From Aphanomyces cochlioides (lineage: Eukaryota; Oomycota; Saprolegniomycetes; Saprolegniales; Verrucalvaceae), in the NCBI GenBank assembly GCA_019828595.1, contig JAHQRK010000001.1:682001-746000 (forward strand): a stretch of DNA of 64,000 nt, in the 5' to 3' direction. The stretch's first letter is position 1. Each line of letters begins with the position of its first letter. The notes below the pieces were generated by a model. It was not told the DNA's origin. It made no database searches and saw only the letters and a list, made by a program, of their open reading frames with translations. Below are positions 1 through 13,700 of this stretch, in pieces. A program made the position numbers and the translations under genes.

Positions 1-3000
1 CTGCCATGTTCAACTTGAAGCTAACAGGATAATTTGTCATGAATGTCAATCGTGCAGATATACTCGTTGGATTTCGTTGTCATAGTTGACAGGTGCTTCA
101 AGTTGGTCTAATTTCGATGCCTCACGCCTCATACATGTGTCAATTTCTTCTAGTTGCTCTTTATGTATGTTTTCGAGGTCCAAATTTGCAGCAATATCTT
201 CGGCAATTAAGTGAGCTTCAATTGCTGCCTTGACTTCGTTCGACACTTCTTTTGGAATAGCTTTTCGTCTGGCGGCCAAGCGATCAATCAATGCTTTTCT
301 GCGCATCGCAGCTTCATCTTCCAAACAAGTCCGGCGTTCCATCCATTTATTCTGATATTCTTCCTGGATCTGACAGCGAGTAAGTTATTGCATGTGTTTT
401 GGATCCAGTTACCTGGCGTATGAGTGCCTCGTCATCAGTTGTCAAGAGACCTAACTGCTTCTTTTCTAACAAACGCGCCACTAAAAGATTATCATTGGCC
501 ACAGCAAGTTCTTGCTCTAGTTCGTTGCACAAAGCTGTGTCTTCGACAGTAAGTTGCTTGTTTGCTGTTTCACTCTCATTCGTTGCCGTGTCATTTGTAG
601 AGGCTTGAGCTCTCCTCTTCGCCAATCGCTCTTGTAATCCCAATCTTCTTCGAGTCGCCTCGTCTTGTAAGTTTTTCATCTTCTCAGCCCATCGAGCATC
701 GTGCTCATCTCGCAACTATAACTCGTTAGTCGTTATGTCACCATCAACTGCGATACCTTGCGTATTGTTGCCTCATCATCAGACGTGAGAATGTTATGTT
801 CTGCTTTGTCCATCAGATCGCCGATTTGGACATGGCGTTTCAGATCCGCAACTTGTACTTCTACGGCTACTTCCATTTCTCTGGTTTCTTCAGGTGCTGC
901 CGGTTCTCCCTTTCTGGCACGTTTTGCAAGTCTTTCTTTGAGGCGCTGACGTAGATATTCTGATTCGTCTTCGAGAGCTTTTGCTCTCTCACTCGATCTT
1001 TTCACGAACTCAGCGTGCACCTAAGGGCTGAGTTATAAATCATTCTCTGCACTGATACCTTGTCAATTGTATCGTCATAGTTTGGTGGAGCGTTGAGCTG
1101 CGTGAGAATTTGGGCTTCCAATTTTGCTTTCTGGGATAAGGACTGACGAATTAGATCTGCTTTCTCTTCTATTTGCTGAATTTCCACTCGCTCTTCGGTA
1201 TCCAGCTGAATCTCAATAATATTCTTTTCCTCTGCGGGCTTATTGCCTCTTTTGTTTGCATCTCGTTTGGCAGATAGTCGAGATCTGAGATTAGCCTTGC
1301 GCCGAGCTTCTTCATTGTCCAACTCCCTCTGGCGAGCTCTCCATTTAGCTTGATGTTCTTTTTGCATCTATATGGTAAATTAGCTTTGGATGTAATATTT
1401 TTCATGCCTTCTCTATAGTTGCTTCATCAACGTCATTTAGTAAACCAAGCTGAGTCTTTTCTAGTATTTTCTTGAGCTGCTCTTGCTCTTTCAATGTAGT
1501 CATTTGGCGCTCAATTTCAGTAGTAAGAATATCTTCTTCTTCTTTGAGTGCTTTCTCAGCCTCTTGTTTTTCGAGAAGTGGTAATGACTCTGCCTTCTTT
1601 CGTTTTCTTGATAGCCTATCGTGCAGTTGATTCCGAAGTCTCTTTTCTTCGTCATCCAATTCTCTCATTCTATTCCGCCATTTGGCCTCGTGCTCAGCAT
1701 TCAACTAGCCATCAAGAGTGTTATAAAAAATGATTTGTCATCATACCCTTGCGATAGTTTCGTCATCGTTGTTTGCTTTTCCCGTGTTGTCAGACATTAA
1801 TTGGAGAAGCAGCGCTTCCGTTTGGACTTCTTGCAAATGATTTTTCTCTTGGATGATATCCAATTGATGTTCCAGTTGCTGAGCTTCTAGACGTTCTTCC
1901 TCGGCTAATTGAAGCACAGCTTGGGCTTTTGCAGCTGGATTGTCAAACTTTTGCTTAGATATAACGTCCCGCTTGGCTTTAATTCTGTCCGCTAGATTGG
2001 CTTTCAATCTTTGCTCTTCGTCCCGTAATTCGTTCTTGCGTGTATTGACCTCACGTTCATAATTCTCTCGCAACTAGAGGGGAGTAATAACATAGTACGA
2101 CTCTCTTTCGCTTTGTTCTTACCTTTCGAATTGCATCGGAGTCGTCAAAAGTCAACTGATTGTTGTTTGCTTTCTTGATAAACCCGACAAGTTGCTCCTG
2201 TTTCTGCATATTATCTACGGCTTTCTCTGTGTCTTTTTCAAGCAAAGCTATTTCTTCCTTCGATTTCTTCTTTTTTGCTAATCGATCTTGCAGTCGCTTT
2301 CGGAGTCTTTCTGCTTCGTCATCGTTTGCCGTTGAATACTCTTTCCATTTCTTTTTGTGATCATCATGTAACTGAGGGTCGCTTATGTCAGTGATGTGAT
2401 GAACACGAGAAATTTGTCACCTGTTGAATTAGCTTTTCGTTGATATCCGGCTGTTCTGGAATTTCATCATGTAACGCTAGCAGTTCCACCTTCTCGTTCA
2501 ATTCAAGCATTGATATTTCGCTGCGCAGTATATCCATATCGAGCTCCAGTTGATGTAGCTCGCCCTCAGGAGCGTTTTCGGCAATCAGGTTTTGATGATA
2601 CTTGGCTTCTTGGTTGTCTAAGTCAGTGCGTATTCTAACCCACTTTGAAACATGCTCATCTCTCAACTAAGGAGACATATCAAAATGATAATCGACGAAC
2701 TTCGCAACCTTTTCACATTTCTTTGTAACCTCATCGGTGGTACAACCCAATAGAGCCAATTCCACAGTCGCGGCAGTTGCCAGTGCGTCTTCGCGTGCCT
2801 TGTAAAGAAAACTGAGTCCCCATTCTGCTGCCTTGTTTTGTTTATCCTTCAATCGATTGGATAAACTTGCACGAGCAGCTGCAGCTTCGTCCTTGAGCAA
2901 AATTTGTCTCTCCGTCCACTTTTTGCTATGTTCGTTCAATATCTACAAATTTTGATATCCTTTTCGATCAATGGTTAATTCAAACCTTTTCAATATGTTG

Positions 3001-4734
3001 CTGATCATCAGGAGTTAGCGCTTCAAGCCTCGCTTTGTCAGCAAAAATCGAATTTGTCAATGCTTCCTCTTGAATCCTGATTTCATTTTCCAGCTTTGCC
3101 ACATCAAACTTGTCTTGTGCATCGATCATTGAGTTTTCGTTTGTTGGTTGACTCGATTGCCTTCGGTGTTTGATTCGATCTTGGAGCTGCTTTCGTTTAA
3201 TATCGCACTCTGTCTTTAGAAGCGTCCTCTGCAATTGCCAGTCTTGTTCGAATTGATCTTGAATCTGTAATGAAAAGTCAAACTTTGGTCGAGTTCTTGA
3301 AATACCAGTTTTATTACTTCATCGTTGTCAAAGTTGTCAGCTAATTTCTCAAGAGCTTTGGTCTTCATCGCAGCACCAATAGATGCGATGATTACGCGTT
3401 CATTAACCATCGCGAGTTTAGCATCTGCGATGATCTCATCTTCATCATCGTTTCCACTTGAAAGCCCTTTTTGTTTGAGTTGACGCTCCTCTTCCATCAA
3501 CTCCGCGACTTGACTTTCCCACTTAGATTTGAAGTTTTTTTGCATCTAAAACAGTTTCAATTGTAACTATTGGTGCATTTAGGTACCTGAAGCAAGGCAC
3601 TTTCTTCGAGTGGAGATAGAGATCCAACATGGCATTTTTCGAGCAGATGTGCCGAGTTTAAGGCGCTGCGCTCCGACTGGAAATGCTGGTGCATCTTAGA
3701 ATTAAGTTGTAATAACTCTGGCGTTATTGCTTCTCGCTTTAGTTGGCTCCATTGGAAAGACCACTTAGATTCGTCTGAAGTTAGATCTTGGACTCGACGA
3801 TTCCATTTCCCTGCACTCTCGTTCAGTGTCTATTGCAATGGTCAAAATAGAACTCAAAGATCCCGATTACTTTGGACAGAGCAAGCACTGTGGATGGAGT
3901 AAGCGTGCCCCGTTGCACTTGATCACTAAGATATTCGCTGAACAGAATATCATGCTTCACGGCAATATCGCGATCCAAACTGTGCGCTTCAATTTCGCTG
4001 AGGGTAGCCATCAAATCAGAGGGGGAATCGGATCCCTTGGCTGATTTACCAAAATGCGCAGCTCGTGCTTTCTTGCGAGCATCAAGTCTTGCTTTGGCTT
4101 GCATGGATTCATTATCTAGCTCGTGCTGCAGATCGTTCCATTTGTCGTCAAACTAAAAATTGTGCTCATCCGAATTCGAATCATGTAAATGTACCTCATT
4201 CTTTAGACTTTCGACGATAGCGTCATCAGCAATTAATTGCGACAGCTTCACAGTGTTCTGTCTTGAGATTTGCGTTGATGATTTTCGAAGTGCCAAGTCA
4301 AGTTTTTGATCAAATTCTTGGTCAATTTTAGCTTGCTCTTCAGCGAAAGCCCTTTCGAGCTCCTTCAATTCAAGCTCTTGTTTTTGACGCATAGCAAGCT
4401 CAAGGGCTTGATCTTCCAAAATCGAATCTGTTTGTTGCTCTTTCTTCAAGTGTCTTATGGCAAGTCGATTTCGTAGTTTTTCCTCTTGTTTGTGACGTTC
4501 TATCTCAAGTGATGCTTGTAGTTGTGCCATGTCTTCGTTGAATTCGTCCAATAATGCCTGTCGCTCGTCGGCCGTCAAACTTTCGTTTGAATCTAACATG
4601 GCCATAAAATCAGCCTGCATTGCTAATATTTTGTTTTGATCACGATTCAAGTCCTTTTCGATCTCCTTATCCATTAATTGTTGCAACACCGCCATATCGT
4701 CTTCCTGATAGCCTCCATCTCCGTCCATAGGAGG
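1..4734 (-). repeat. Tandem array of phase-0 helical module exons (cytosolic tail)
   Basis: After the exon 4734-4195, thirteen complete exons follow: 4152-3871, 3829-3587, 3545-3306, 3264-2986, 2942-2709, 2666-2421, 2371-2123, 2073-1747, 1704-1408, 1367-1059, 1020-757, 715-413 and 369-64. A fourteenth starts at 20 and leaves the window. Every complete exon length is a multiple of three and every intron is phase 0 and 38-49 nt. Each module starts with a motif like LRDEHxxKW, MQKEHQAKW or LNAEHEAKW, continues through a DEE and RLxxRLxKR basic helix, and closes with DDExxIxK at the donor site. The sequence predicts charged single helices or coiled coil. One intron (1407-1368) appears to use a GC donor. 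The array looks like serial exon duplication. Confidence 0.8.
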
Positions 4735-7700
4735 CTACAACCATAAATTCATCGCGAAATATTGTATACAGAGTTACCTCGGCCATAGATTCTGTTGATG
4801 CAAGCATGTTGTCCAAATCGAGAATGGGTTGTGTCATCGTGACTGGTGGTTGTGCTAATTGGAATTGAACAGGGTTGGCTAGGAGTGTTCGAAGTTGTGC
4901 CACTAGTTCTGAGACTTCCTGAGCTGGATTGGGTGCCTCAACCTTGGCCTGGTCTAGTTGTATTTTGAGAGCGTCAAGTTGCTGTTGCATGACTAAGGCT
5001 TCAGGTTGACACTTCGATCGCATTTCACGTAATTTCTTCTGATCTGTTTCGATCTTTGCAGCCAACTTACCAGCTCCTGATTGCATTTCCTTAAGTAGTC
5101 CTTGTAAAATTTTCTCTTGCTTTGCCTTTAGTGGTTTCAAGAGAGCGGGGTTTTGCTGCTCCTTTGTTTCTTGTATCTCCTTCATACAAGTAGCTTTAAA
5201 CTCATCAAGTTTCTGAGCGTATGCAGGGGCAAGTGCACTAAATTTTAGCAAGTTTTCACAAACTTCCGCAGTCTTTTCATCACATTCGCTTTGGTTTAGG
5301 AGCACTCGCTTTCGAAGTTCAAGCAACTCAGGTGGCAAGAGCTCGCGTGTCGTTTTACCGAAAGCATTCCATATAGCAGCATCAACCTTGCGGCGGTTTT
5401 GTTCGCTCTCCAAGGTAGGCCACACTCCTGAGGCACCAGCTTCAGCTCCTGGATTTGAGTTGATGGCCTTAGTCAAAGTCTTGAGCTCGGCGGAAATGGC
5501 ATTCAGATGGTTAGATTGCCCATTGGTGGTGAACATTTCATCTAATATAGTTCCAACCACATCTTTTCCTTGAACAACTTGAGCTAGAGTCTTTGCTGAA
5601 ATGAGGAGGTTGTCCTCCGCCAATCTTTGTTGTGCTTCAAAGTCAGCCCTGGCCACAGCACATTTTTCTAGAGACTCGACGAGTACCAACTCAGCCTCAC
5701 AGCCTTCAGGCTCCTTCTCCTTCGACTGCGCAACAACGAGAGATGCCAAGAGGCGTTTCAGCTCATCAGCTTCGTTCTACACATGGCAATGACGTCGTTG
5801 AACAAAACAACATGTCAACCTGTAGCAGTTTCATCATCTTGGCTGCTCCCGTCTCTTGATCGTGAAAAGCTTTCTCGACACTGTCATGGTGAAATTGTAG
5901 CCGATCGACGAGATCGCGCACTGCAAGATCATCATCATCCCACCTAAGTTGAGTTAGTCGAAACAGTTGTCGATTTCAAAACCTGTTTAGTTGAGGCTGG
6001 TAATCACCGGAAGTTTCATCTTGTTTTGGCGGCTTGGCTTCGAGGTCAGCATCAGGAGATACATTTTCGTTAACTGGTTTGGCGGTCTTTTTTACAACTG
6101 ATCCTTTGGACGTTAAGTTCGTCAGATTGAATCCACGGGCTTTGTTCTTGTAGCCATCAGTGGATGTTTGTTTGCCCACCCAACTCTTTCGGCGGAAATA
6201 ATAAAGTCCAAAAATCAATCCTGCCACAACTCCAAACAGGGCTGCAAGTAAACCAGCAATGAGAGCCCAATCTGGAGCGAGAATGATGTCGTTGCTAGTG
6301 ATAGTTTTAGCTCTCTGGCATAGACAGACAGGTCGTTACCTTGGTTTGGCATTAAGTTTGATTAAGTTAGCTTGGTTTAGAGGCACAATGGGGCCATCTG
6401 TGGGGCATTTGACACCCTATATCACATTGTATAGATTTGTCAAAAATTAATTTATACCGTGTCCATAACTGAGACTATTGTAAGCGCGGCTTTGTTGTTA
6501 CTGAGCACGAAAACATATATCCCAGCCTCCACGAATGAAAACGCAAAAGCTGAGATGGATAAAGAATTTGATTTGAGCTTTTCTTCCAGTGTGCGAAATC
6601 CTCCGTAGTCAAAGGCTGGATTCGTATTCATCAGCGAATCTTTGGCATAAACTGGGTAGCTTTCATTCGTCACGGCAAACATAATCGAGTCGCCTTTTTG
6701 AAGACACAACATTGGATTTGGAATACCAGTTGAGATATCAGCAAGTCGACGACGGCGACTCTTGAGTGGAGTGGGCAAATTCGCATCATAGGTACCGGAG
6801 AATGCACTGCCAGTAGTTTGAACATTAACCACGTTACAGCTACTCGTGCCGTTAGCAACACACGAGAGAGTTCCTAGCACAAAAATGATATACTGAAGAT
6901 TAGAATTGTTCTCACCGAGTATTGTTGTGTTTTCTGTGGACGAAACTGGAGTTGAAACACCCGTAACAGGGTCATAGGTCTCGAGTTGTCTAGTTACTGC
7001 ATTGAAGCGCAATTGAGGGGATGTTTGTCGGCATTCGGAGTTGCATATCGTGTCCAAATCAGGCACATCATGACATTGGCATACACCAGATGTAGGAAGA
7101 AAATCACCTGTGCCACCATTGCAAGAGTCCTTGCATGAGATTGTAGATGCATCTTCGCATGCTCCGGAAAGCGTACGCACTTGACTGGAGCTGCACCTTG
7201 AATACACCATAGGCTGACAGTCCACCTGGTAATATTATGAGGAGATTATTTGTAGAGTAATGTGTACTGTGTCATCCTGGTCGGACCGTAAGACACCGTT
7301 CGCATCGTAATATTCATAGCCTGGTTCGCATATGCAAAACCCATCTGACAACTGAAATGCGCGATGATTCCCCACGCAATTGCATAAAGTGGAGCCCACA
7401 GGTGACGAAGCACTTCGAGGTGTGTGAGTTGTGAAGGAGAGGCGGAGAATACCTTTTCGAGCAGGGATAGCATGTAGCTTGGCCCGTTGCATATTGGTAT
7501 GTATTTTGAGGACACGCCATGCACGATACGATACTTGTTCCTCGACTCTGTGAATTATACGTGCCGACAGGGCATGGTGTTTCAACGGTAGTGCCATTCG
7601 TGCAATAGTAGCCCTGTAAATGATTTGTGATTTAACATGCTTTTGAGCTCGAGATACCGGAGGACATGGGTAACCATGGTCAGTTGAGATGTTTTGAGGT

Positions 7701-10700
7701 GTTGGCGTTGTCGCTCCCTCGAGACAAACGTAACCTGCTGGACATATTGTGCAAATAGAGCCATTTCCGTAAGATCCAGGAGGACACAATTGACAAGCCT
7801 TACGTGGTGAGTTAGCGTGATATCGATCAATTGAAATTCTCACCTCGCGCAGTGACGAGTAGTTACCTCCTTGTGGCTTCAGAATGGAGAGAGATCCCAG
7901 TGGACAAGGTGTTGGACTACTCGAAAACGAAGGACAATATGTTCCAAAGCCACATTGTATGGGTAGAGTGGATCCCACAGGGCAATAGTAGCCTGGTGGG
8001 CAAGGAACTCCTGCCGTTGAATTATAAGGACAATAGAAACCACAAGGACAAACGTTTGGTGCTCCAGATCCTAGCGGACAAAATGTTCCCGACGGGCAAA
8101 CAAGAGGAATTAGAGAGGCTACGCCACAAGAATATCCTCCTGGGCAAGTCTTACAATCTTGAACGCCTCGGCTACCTGGCCAAGGCATATAAGTTCCAGC
8201 AGGACATGGTATTGCGTCAGGTGTTCCAACAGTGCAATAATATCCAGGAGGGCAGTCGTAGATCGTGTCGTTTACAATACCAGTTCGATTACACCATTTG
8301 CCAGCGCGGCAACTGATGCACGATTCCAAACTGGGTGCACCGACGACAGGGTTAAATGTTCCATTTGGACATGGAACAGGAAGACTTGCGTACGGACAGA
8401 AATATCCGGCCTTGAGAAAGAGTAGTGAGGGAGAGCCGAGTCGCTACATGCAAGCTTACCGGGCAATAGACGGTGGTGATGCCATCGAGACAGCTTTTAC
8501 CCGCTGGGCAAGCGGCACAGTCGTAAATTTGGATTCCAAATGTGAGCATTCGTGAACGATTAGCTGGACAAGGTGACGGATCCGACGTGCCGACTACAAA
8601 TAACAAAGTTAAATTTTTGAGTGATAGTAAGTAGTAGAATACGTGGGCAATAAAAACCAAGAGGGCAAGCGCCACCCGAGCTTTGCTGCCAAGGAAGGAG
8701 GCTCTGATTGAATGATAAAGGGTTTGGCATTGCATTTCCGAATTTGCAATAGTAACCACTGGCGCATGGGCCAGTTACGTTGCCGTCAGTGCAATAGTTC
8801 CCAGCTGGGCAAGGCGAGCACTGAAGTGGATTCTCAAGACCCATCTACGATAAAAAACTTAGTAGAGAACTAGAAAATCAAAGGATCACTTGAGCGCCAT
8901 AAGTTCCATTGGGACACAAAATTGGTGGTCCACCAGGGCAATAATGTCGCAAGGGACACGGCACTGGAATTGACGTGTTTCCAGGACAAAAACGACCTGA
9001 CGGACATGGTTCGCAATACGTTTGGCCAGCTATGGCTGAGTAGGTATTAATAGGACATGGAATCTCAGTTCCATTCACGCAAAATGACCCTGGAGCGCAT
9101 AGTCGTCCTGTAATACCATCGACTGGATTGGGGACACTTGCTCCACCCAAGCAAACCTAGGAGTTTAGCATACTTATACATTACATCTCAACACGGTAAT
9201 TACGTAGCCGTCAGCACATATTCCACCAGTGGAGAAATTGTCGGCGGGCATTGGCTGCACGGCTCCTAAACTGCAAAAATACCCGGGAGTACATGGACCG
9301 GTTGGGATATCTAGAATTTTGTTATTCGAGGAGCAGCAAAGTGCTACGTACTGGTTGGGTTTTGACCTGAGCAATATTGTCCTGGTGGACACAAACGACA
9401 CTCTGACGGCTGGGCCAAAGATGAGTCATTACTGTAAGTTCCACGCGGGCACGGAAACTGGTTGGCGATTGAGGTATTCGGGGGACAATAATTCCCCTGT
9501 GTGCAAGGCATTGGATTGATTGACCCAATGCCGCAGAAGTAACGTGGTGGACAAGGTAAGCAAGTTGAGAGCCCTGTTATGTTGGAAAACGAGCCAGGGG
9601 GACATGGCAGCGGCGTGACGGTTCCACTTGGGCAGTAGTGCCCAACAGTGCAGTCAAGTTGCAAATTGTTTCCAGGGCAATAAAGCGATCTTGGGCACGG
9701 GATCGTTGGAACAGTTGTACCTGTGTCTGGGCAAATAAACCCAGCTGAGCACAATTGACATTGAGACACATTGGAGAGTTGACGAAAGTTGGAGAAGGTA
9801 CCAGCGGGGCATGGAATTGGGTTGCTGGTTCCAATAGGACAATAACTTCCAGGGGGGCACTCATCTCCAATCTTGCCGTTCGCATTGACTTGTCCAGTGG
9901 GTGTCGCAGTAAATGATCCCTATTTTGACATAGCAATAGTTCTACTTTTGTCCTTACCTGTATGCAATAGAAACCAGGCGCACAAGGTAACGCTGAGTCT
10001 AAATTTGACGAAGAGCAATACTTCCCCGCTTGACAAGGTGTCGGAATTGATGTAGCTTCAGGACAAAATGTACCGAACGGACATTGTCCAGCGTAGAGTT
10101 CGACTGACCCGTCCGGCGTCGATGATATTGCACCTTTCAAGCAGTAATATCCCGTTGAGCAATTTCCCGTTGGAGCAGTTGCCGCTACTGAGCTGACGTA
10201 CATACCACCGGGTGCTAGTGTGCACTGAGAAATATTTTGCAACCCAGACTGTGCGCTGAAGGTGCCGCGTGGGCAAGGAAAAGCGTCGAATCGAGGGGTT
10301 CCTGGAGGGCAATAATAACCAGGACGACAGGTAAAGTTGGTATAAGAGTATATTCCCGCTGGACAATAATACCCTATTTCAAATATTACGCGAGACAAAC
10401 GCGATGATTTCGAACCTGGTGGGCACTTTGTGCAGGTATCAAGACCTGTTGTTGCTCCATACGTTCCTTCGGGACACAAAGTAGGGAAACTTGCTCCCTC
10501 GGGACAAAAGTGAGCAATTGGACAAATGTCGCCTCCAACAAGAGTTCCATTTCCAAGTTCTATGATATTTCTAGGATTTGAAGTGTTGCTATTGAGCACG
10601 CAGTAATATCCTGGAGAACAAAGACCTGTCGGGGCAATGGCAGCCGTGCTGTTGCAATATGAACCAGGTGGACACAACAAGCAATCGTCCACAGACTGCC

Positions 10701-13700
10701 CCAGGGTTCGCGGCAAGTATGTACCAGTAGGGCATGGAATGGGTTGATATGTTCCTGTAGGACAATAATGTCCTGGAGTACATTCTGATGCTATCATGGG
10801 AAGTGATGCATTGGCTAATGCAATTGTGGCATTTTGGCCAAAGGCATTCACACTACCAGGTTGGCAAGAGTACCCAGCTTGACACAAACCATTAGGCAAT
10901 GATAGCCCTATTTGACTACAGTAAGATCCAAGAGTGCAGGGTAAGCATTGGGAGCAGGCTGCTATTCCCGTTATATTGTTGAATGTACCAAGAGGACAGG
11001 GAATAGGGCTAGACTTTGTTCCTTGGGGACAAAAATAGCCTACTGGGCAGACAAGGTGTCGATCTGTTGTAATCCCATCGCAAAAGTAACCGGGTGGGCA
11101 TATAGTACAGGCAGCTTGACCAGCAGAATCTGCGTATGTGCCTTCCTGGCATCGAAGCGGTTGAATCGAGCCAGTGGGGCAATAAAAACCCAAGGGGCAT
11201 ACATTCCCCGTGGTGCCATCGATTGGAGTTGGCGTTGACGCTCCGAGAGCGCAATAATACCCTGCCGAGCAAAGCCCAGAGATAGAAGCAAGTCCCGAGC
11301 TATTGCAATATGTACCACCAGGGCATGATGAGCAATCGGATAGTGCTTGTCCTTGGTAATTGGGGCGATAAGTTCCTGATGGACATGGTGTACGAGTGCC
11401 GGAGCCTGACGGACAGTAAAATCCTGGAGGGCATGTTGACCCAAAGGTGCTGTTTACAGGATTTGCCACTGGTGAACCTACGGTTTTTGTGTGAGTAGAG
11501 CACTCAATTATAAAACCCACCGCCTGCGCACACATAACCAGCCAAACATGGACCACTAGGCTGCTCAAGACCACTTGCATTGCAATAATAGCCAGGTGTG
11601 CATAAAGTACATTGGCTTGGACTTGATAACGTTGTGACATTGCTGAAGGTGCCATACGGACATGGCAAAGGGAAACTGGAGCGAATTGGACAATAACGAC
11701 CAGTCGGGCAAGGCGATGGATTAGATGTATTTTGAGGACAGTACGCTCCGATAGGGCAATCAAGACAGGCTGAAGCGCCAGGGAAAGGACTGTATGTGCC
11801 AGGTGAGCACCCAACTGCGAAAGAAGACCCAGAAATACAGAAAGAGCCTGGAGGACACACGTAGCCGGTCACATTGTCGTTGGGATTGGCAACTCCAGCT
11901 CCACCAATACAAACCTACATTTGGTTAGTACAAAGCTTGGTCATTTTCATATCATACATAGCCAGCGGCGCATAAACCTCCAGTGGTAAAATTGTCGTTC
12001 GGACGTGGATTATTGGCTCGGCCAGAACAATAATAGGACGGAGCACATGGCCCTGTTGGTGAATCTACATCCTTTTGAATAAAATTACAATTGGGAAACG
12101 AATACCTGTTTTATTGAGACCAGAGCAATACATTCCTGGAGGGCAATCTGCGCATTGAGATGAATTTTGTAATTGTACCGCAGCCCCGTATGTCCCTGCC
12201 AGGCAAGGGTACTGGGTTCCAGATTGGGTGCCTCTCAAGCAGAAGAAACCCTGTGGACAAGGCTGGGGATTTACACACCCACCTGTGCAGTAAAAGCCCT
12301 CGGGGCACAGTTGACATGCTGATTGTTGTGTTTGATTCGTAAAGGTACCGGACGGGCATGCTTGAGGGGCAACGGAACCTTGAGGGCAAAACGATCCTTG
12401 TGGACAAAAATATTCCGAGCCACTTTGCTGGCCACCAGGACAGTACGAGCCAGCCGGGCAAGGCAAAGGACTATTTGTGAGACCCGTTGTAGGGCATATG
12501 AAACCAGGGTCACAACTTTTGCATCCTGCCACAGAAGTAAGCTGCTTCACGTTGCCATAGGTGCCAGCAGGACATGGCGTTGGATTACTTGCGCCTTGGA
12601 GGCAGTAGCTCCCCATGGGGCATTCATTGCCAACAACTCCAAACGAGTTTGTTTGTCCTGTTGGTGAGTCAGTGTACGATCCCTACAAATTTTGTGAAGT
12701 AGATATTTTCGGATTTTGTACTTGAATGCAATAAAAGCCAGCTCGGCATGGTAGTGTGGTGAGGATGTCGGGGCAGTAATACCCAGATTTGCATGGAGTT
12801 GGTTGCGAGGATCCTGCGGGGCAGCTCGTCCCCAAAGGACAAACTCCACCCAATGGTCCATTCGACGGTGTTGCATTCACAGCGCCACCGGTACAAAAGT
12901 AACCGCTTGAGCAATTTGCACTGGGGGCGGTGGCAGCTACTGTATTGACATACGTGCCACCTGGCGCTGGAATACACTGCGTAATATTTTGAAGGCCAGT
13001 TTGGTTACTAAATGTTCCTTGGGGACATGGATACTGATTAGCACGGGTAGTGCCTGCTGGACAGTAATAGCCAGCTGGGCAGATGTATGAGAAAAAGGCG
13101 CCAATACCGGTTGGGCAGTAGTACCCTAAGGGAAGTATAATTCGTCGAATTCATCATGTTGTACCTGAGGGGCAAGTCGTGCATGCTGTCATCCCAGGTG
13201 TGATAGCGTATGATCCTTGCGCACATGCGATGGGAACGCTTGTGCCAACTGGACAGTAGTGGGCTGTCGGACAGATGTCGCCTCCAAGTTGAACGGTTGC
13301 ATTGGAGGAATTGAACAGCCCAGTTGGTTGCGGTGAGGCGTTATTCTGCAGACAGAAGTACCCCGCTGCGCATGGGCCGGTTGGGCTGGTGGCACCAGTG
13401 GTGTTACAGTACATGCCTGAAGCACAAAGCACACAATCAGCCAAGGACTTACCCCCCACCCAGGGTAGGTAAGTGCCGACTGGACATGGAATTGGAGCGT
13501 ATGTGCCAAGTGGACAATAATACCCAGATGTACAGTTAGCAATAGGGGAAATCACAGTATTGTTGCCTGAGAGGGTTAAAATCTGGCCATATTGATTTAT
13601 TGCTCCGGGCAAGCAGAAGTAACCAGGATCACAGGGTCCAGTTGGTTGAGCAAGTCCACTGGTTGCGCAGTAAAACCCTGCATTGCATGGGGTGCATTGG

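Noticed and set aside
46..4734. CRISPR-like regular spacing in the left 4.7 kb
   Set aside because: The regularity comes from repeated protein-coding exons separated by short introns; the DNA repeats are degenerate and much too long.
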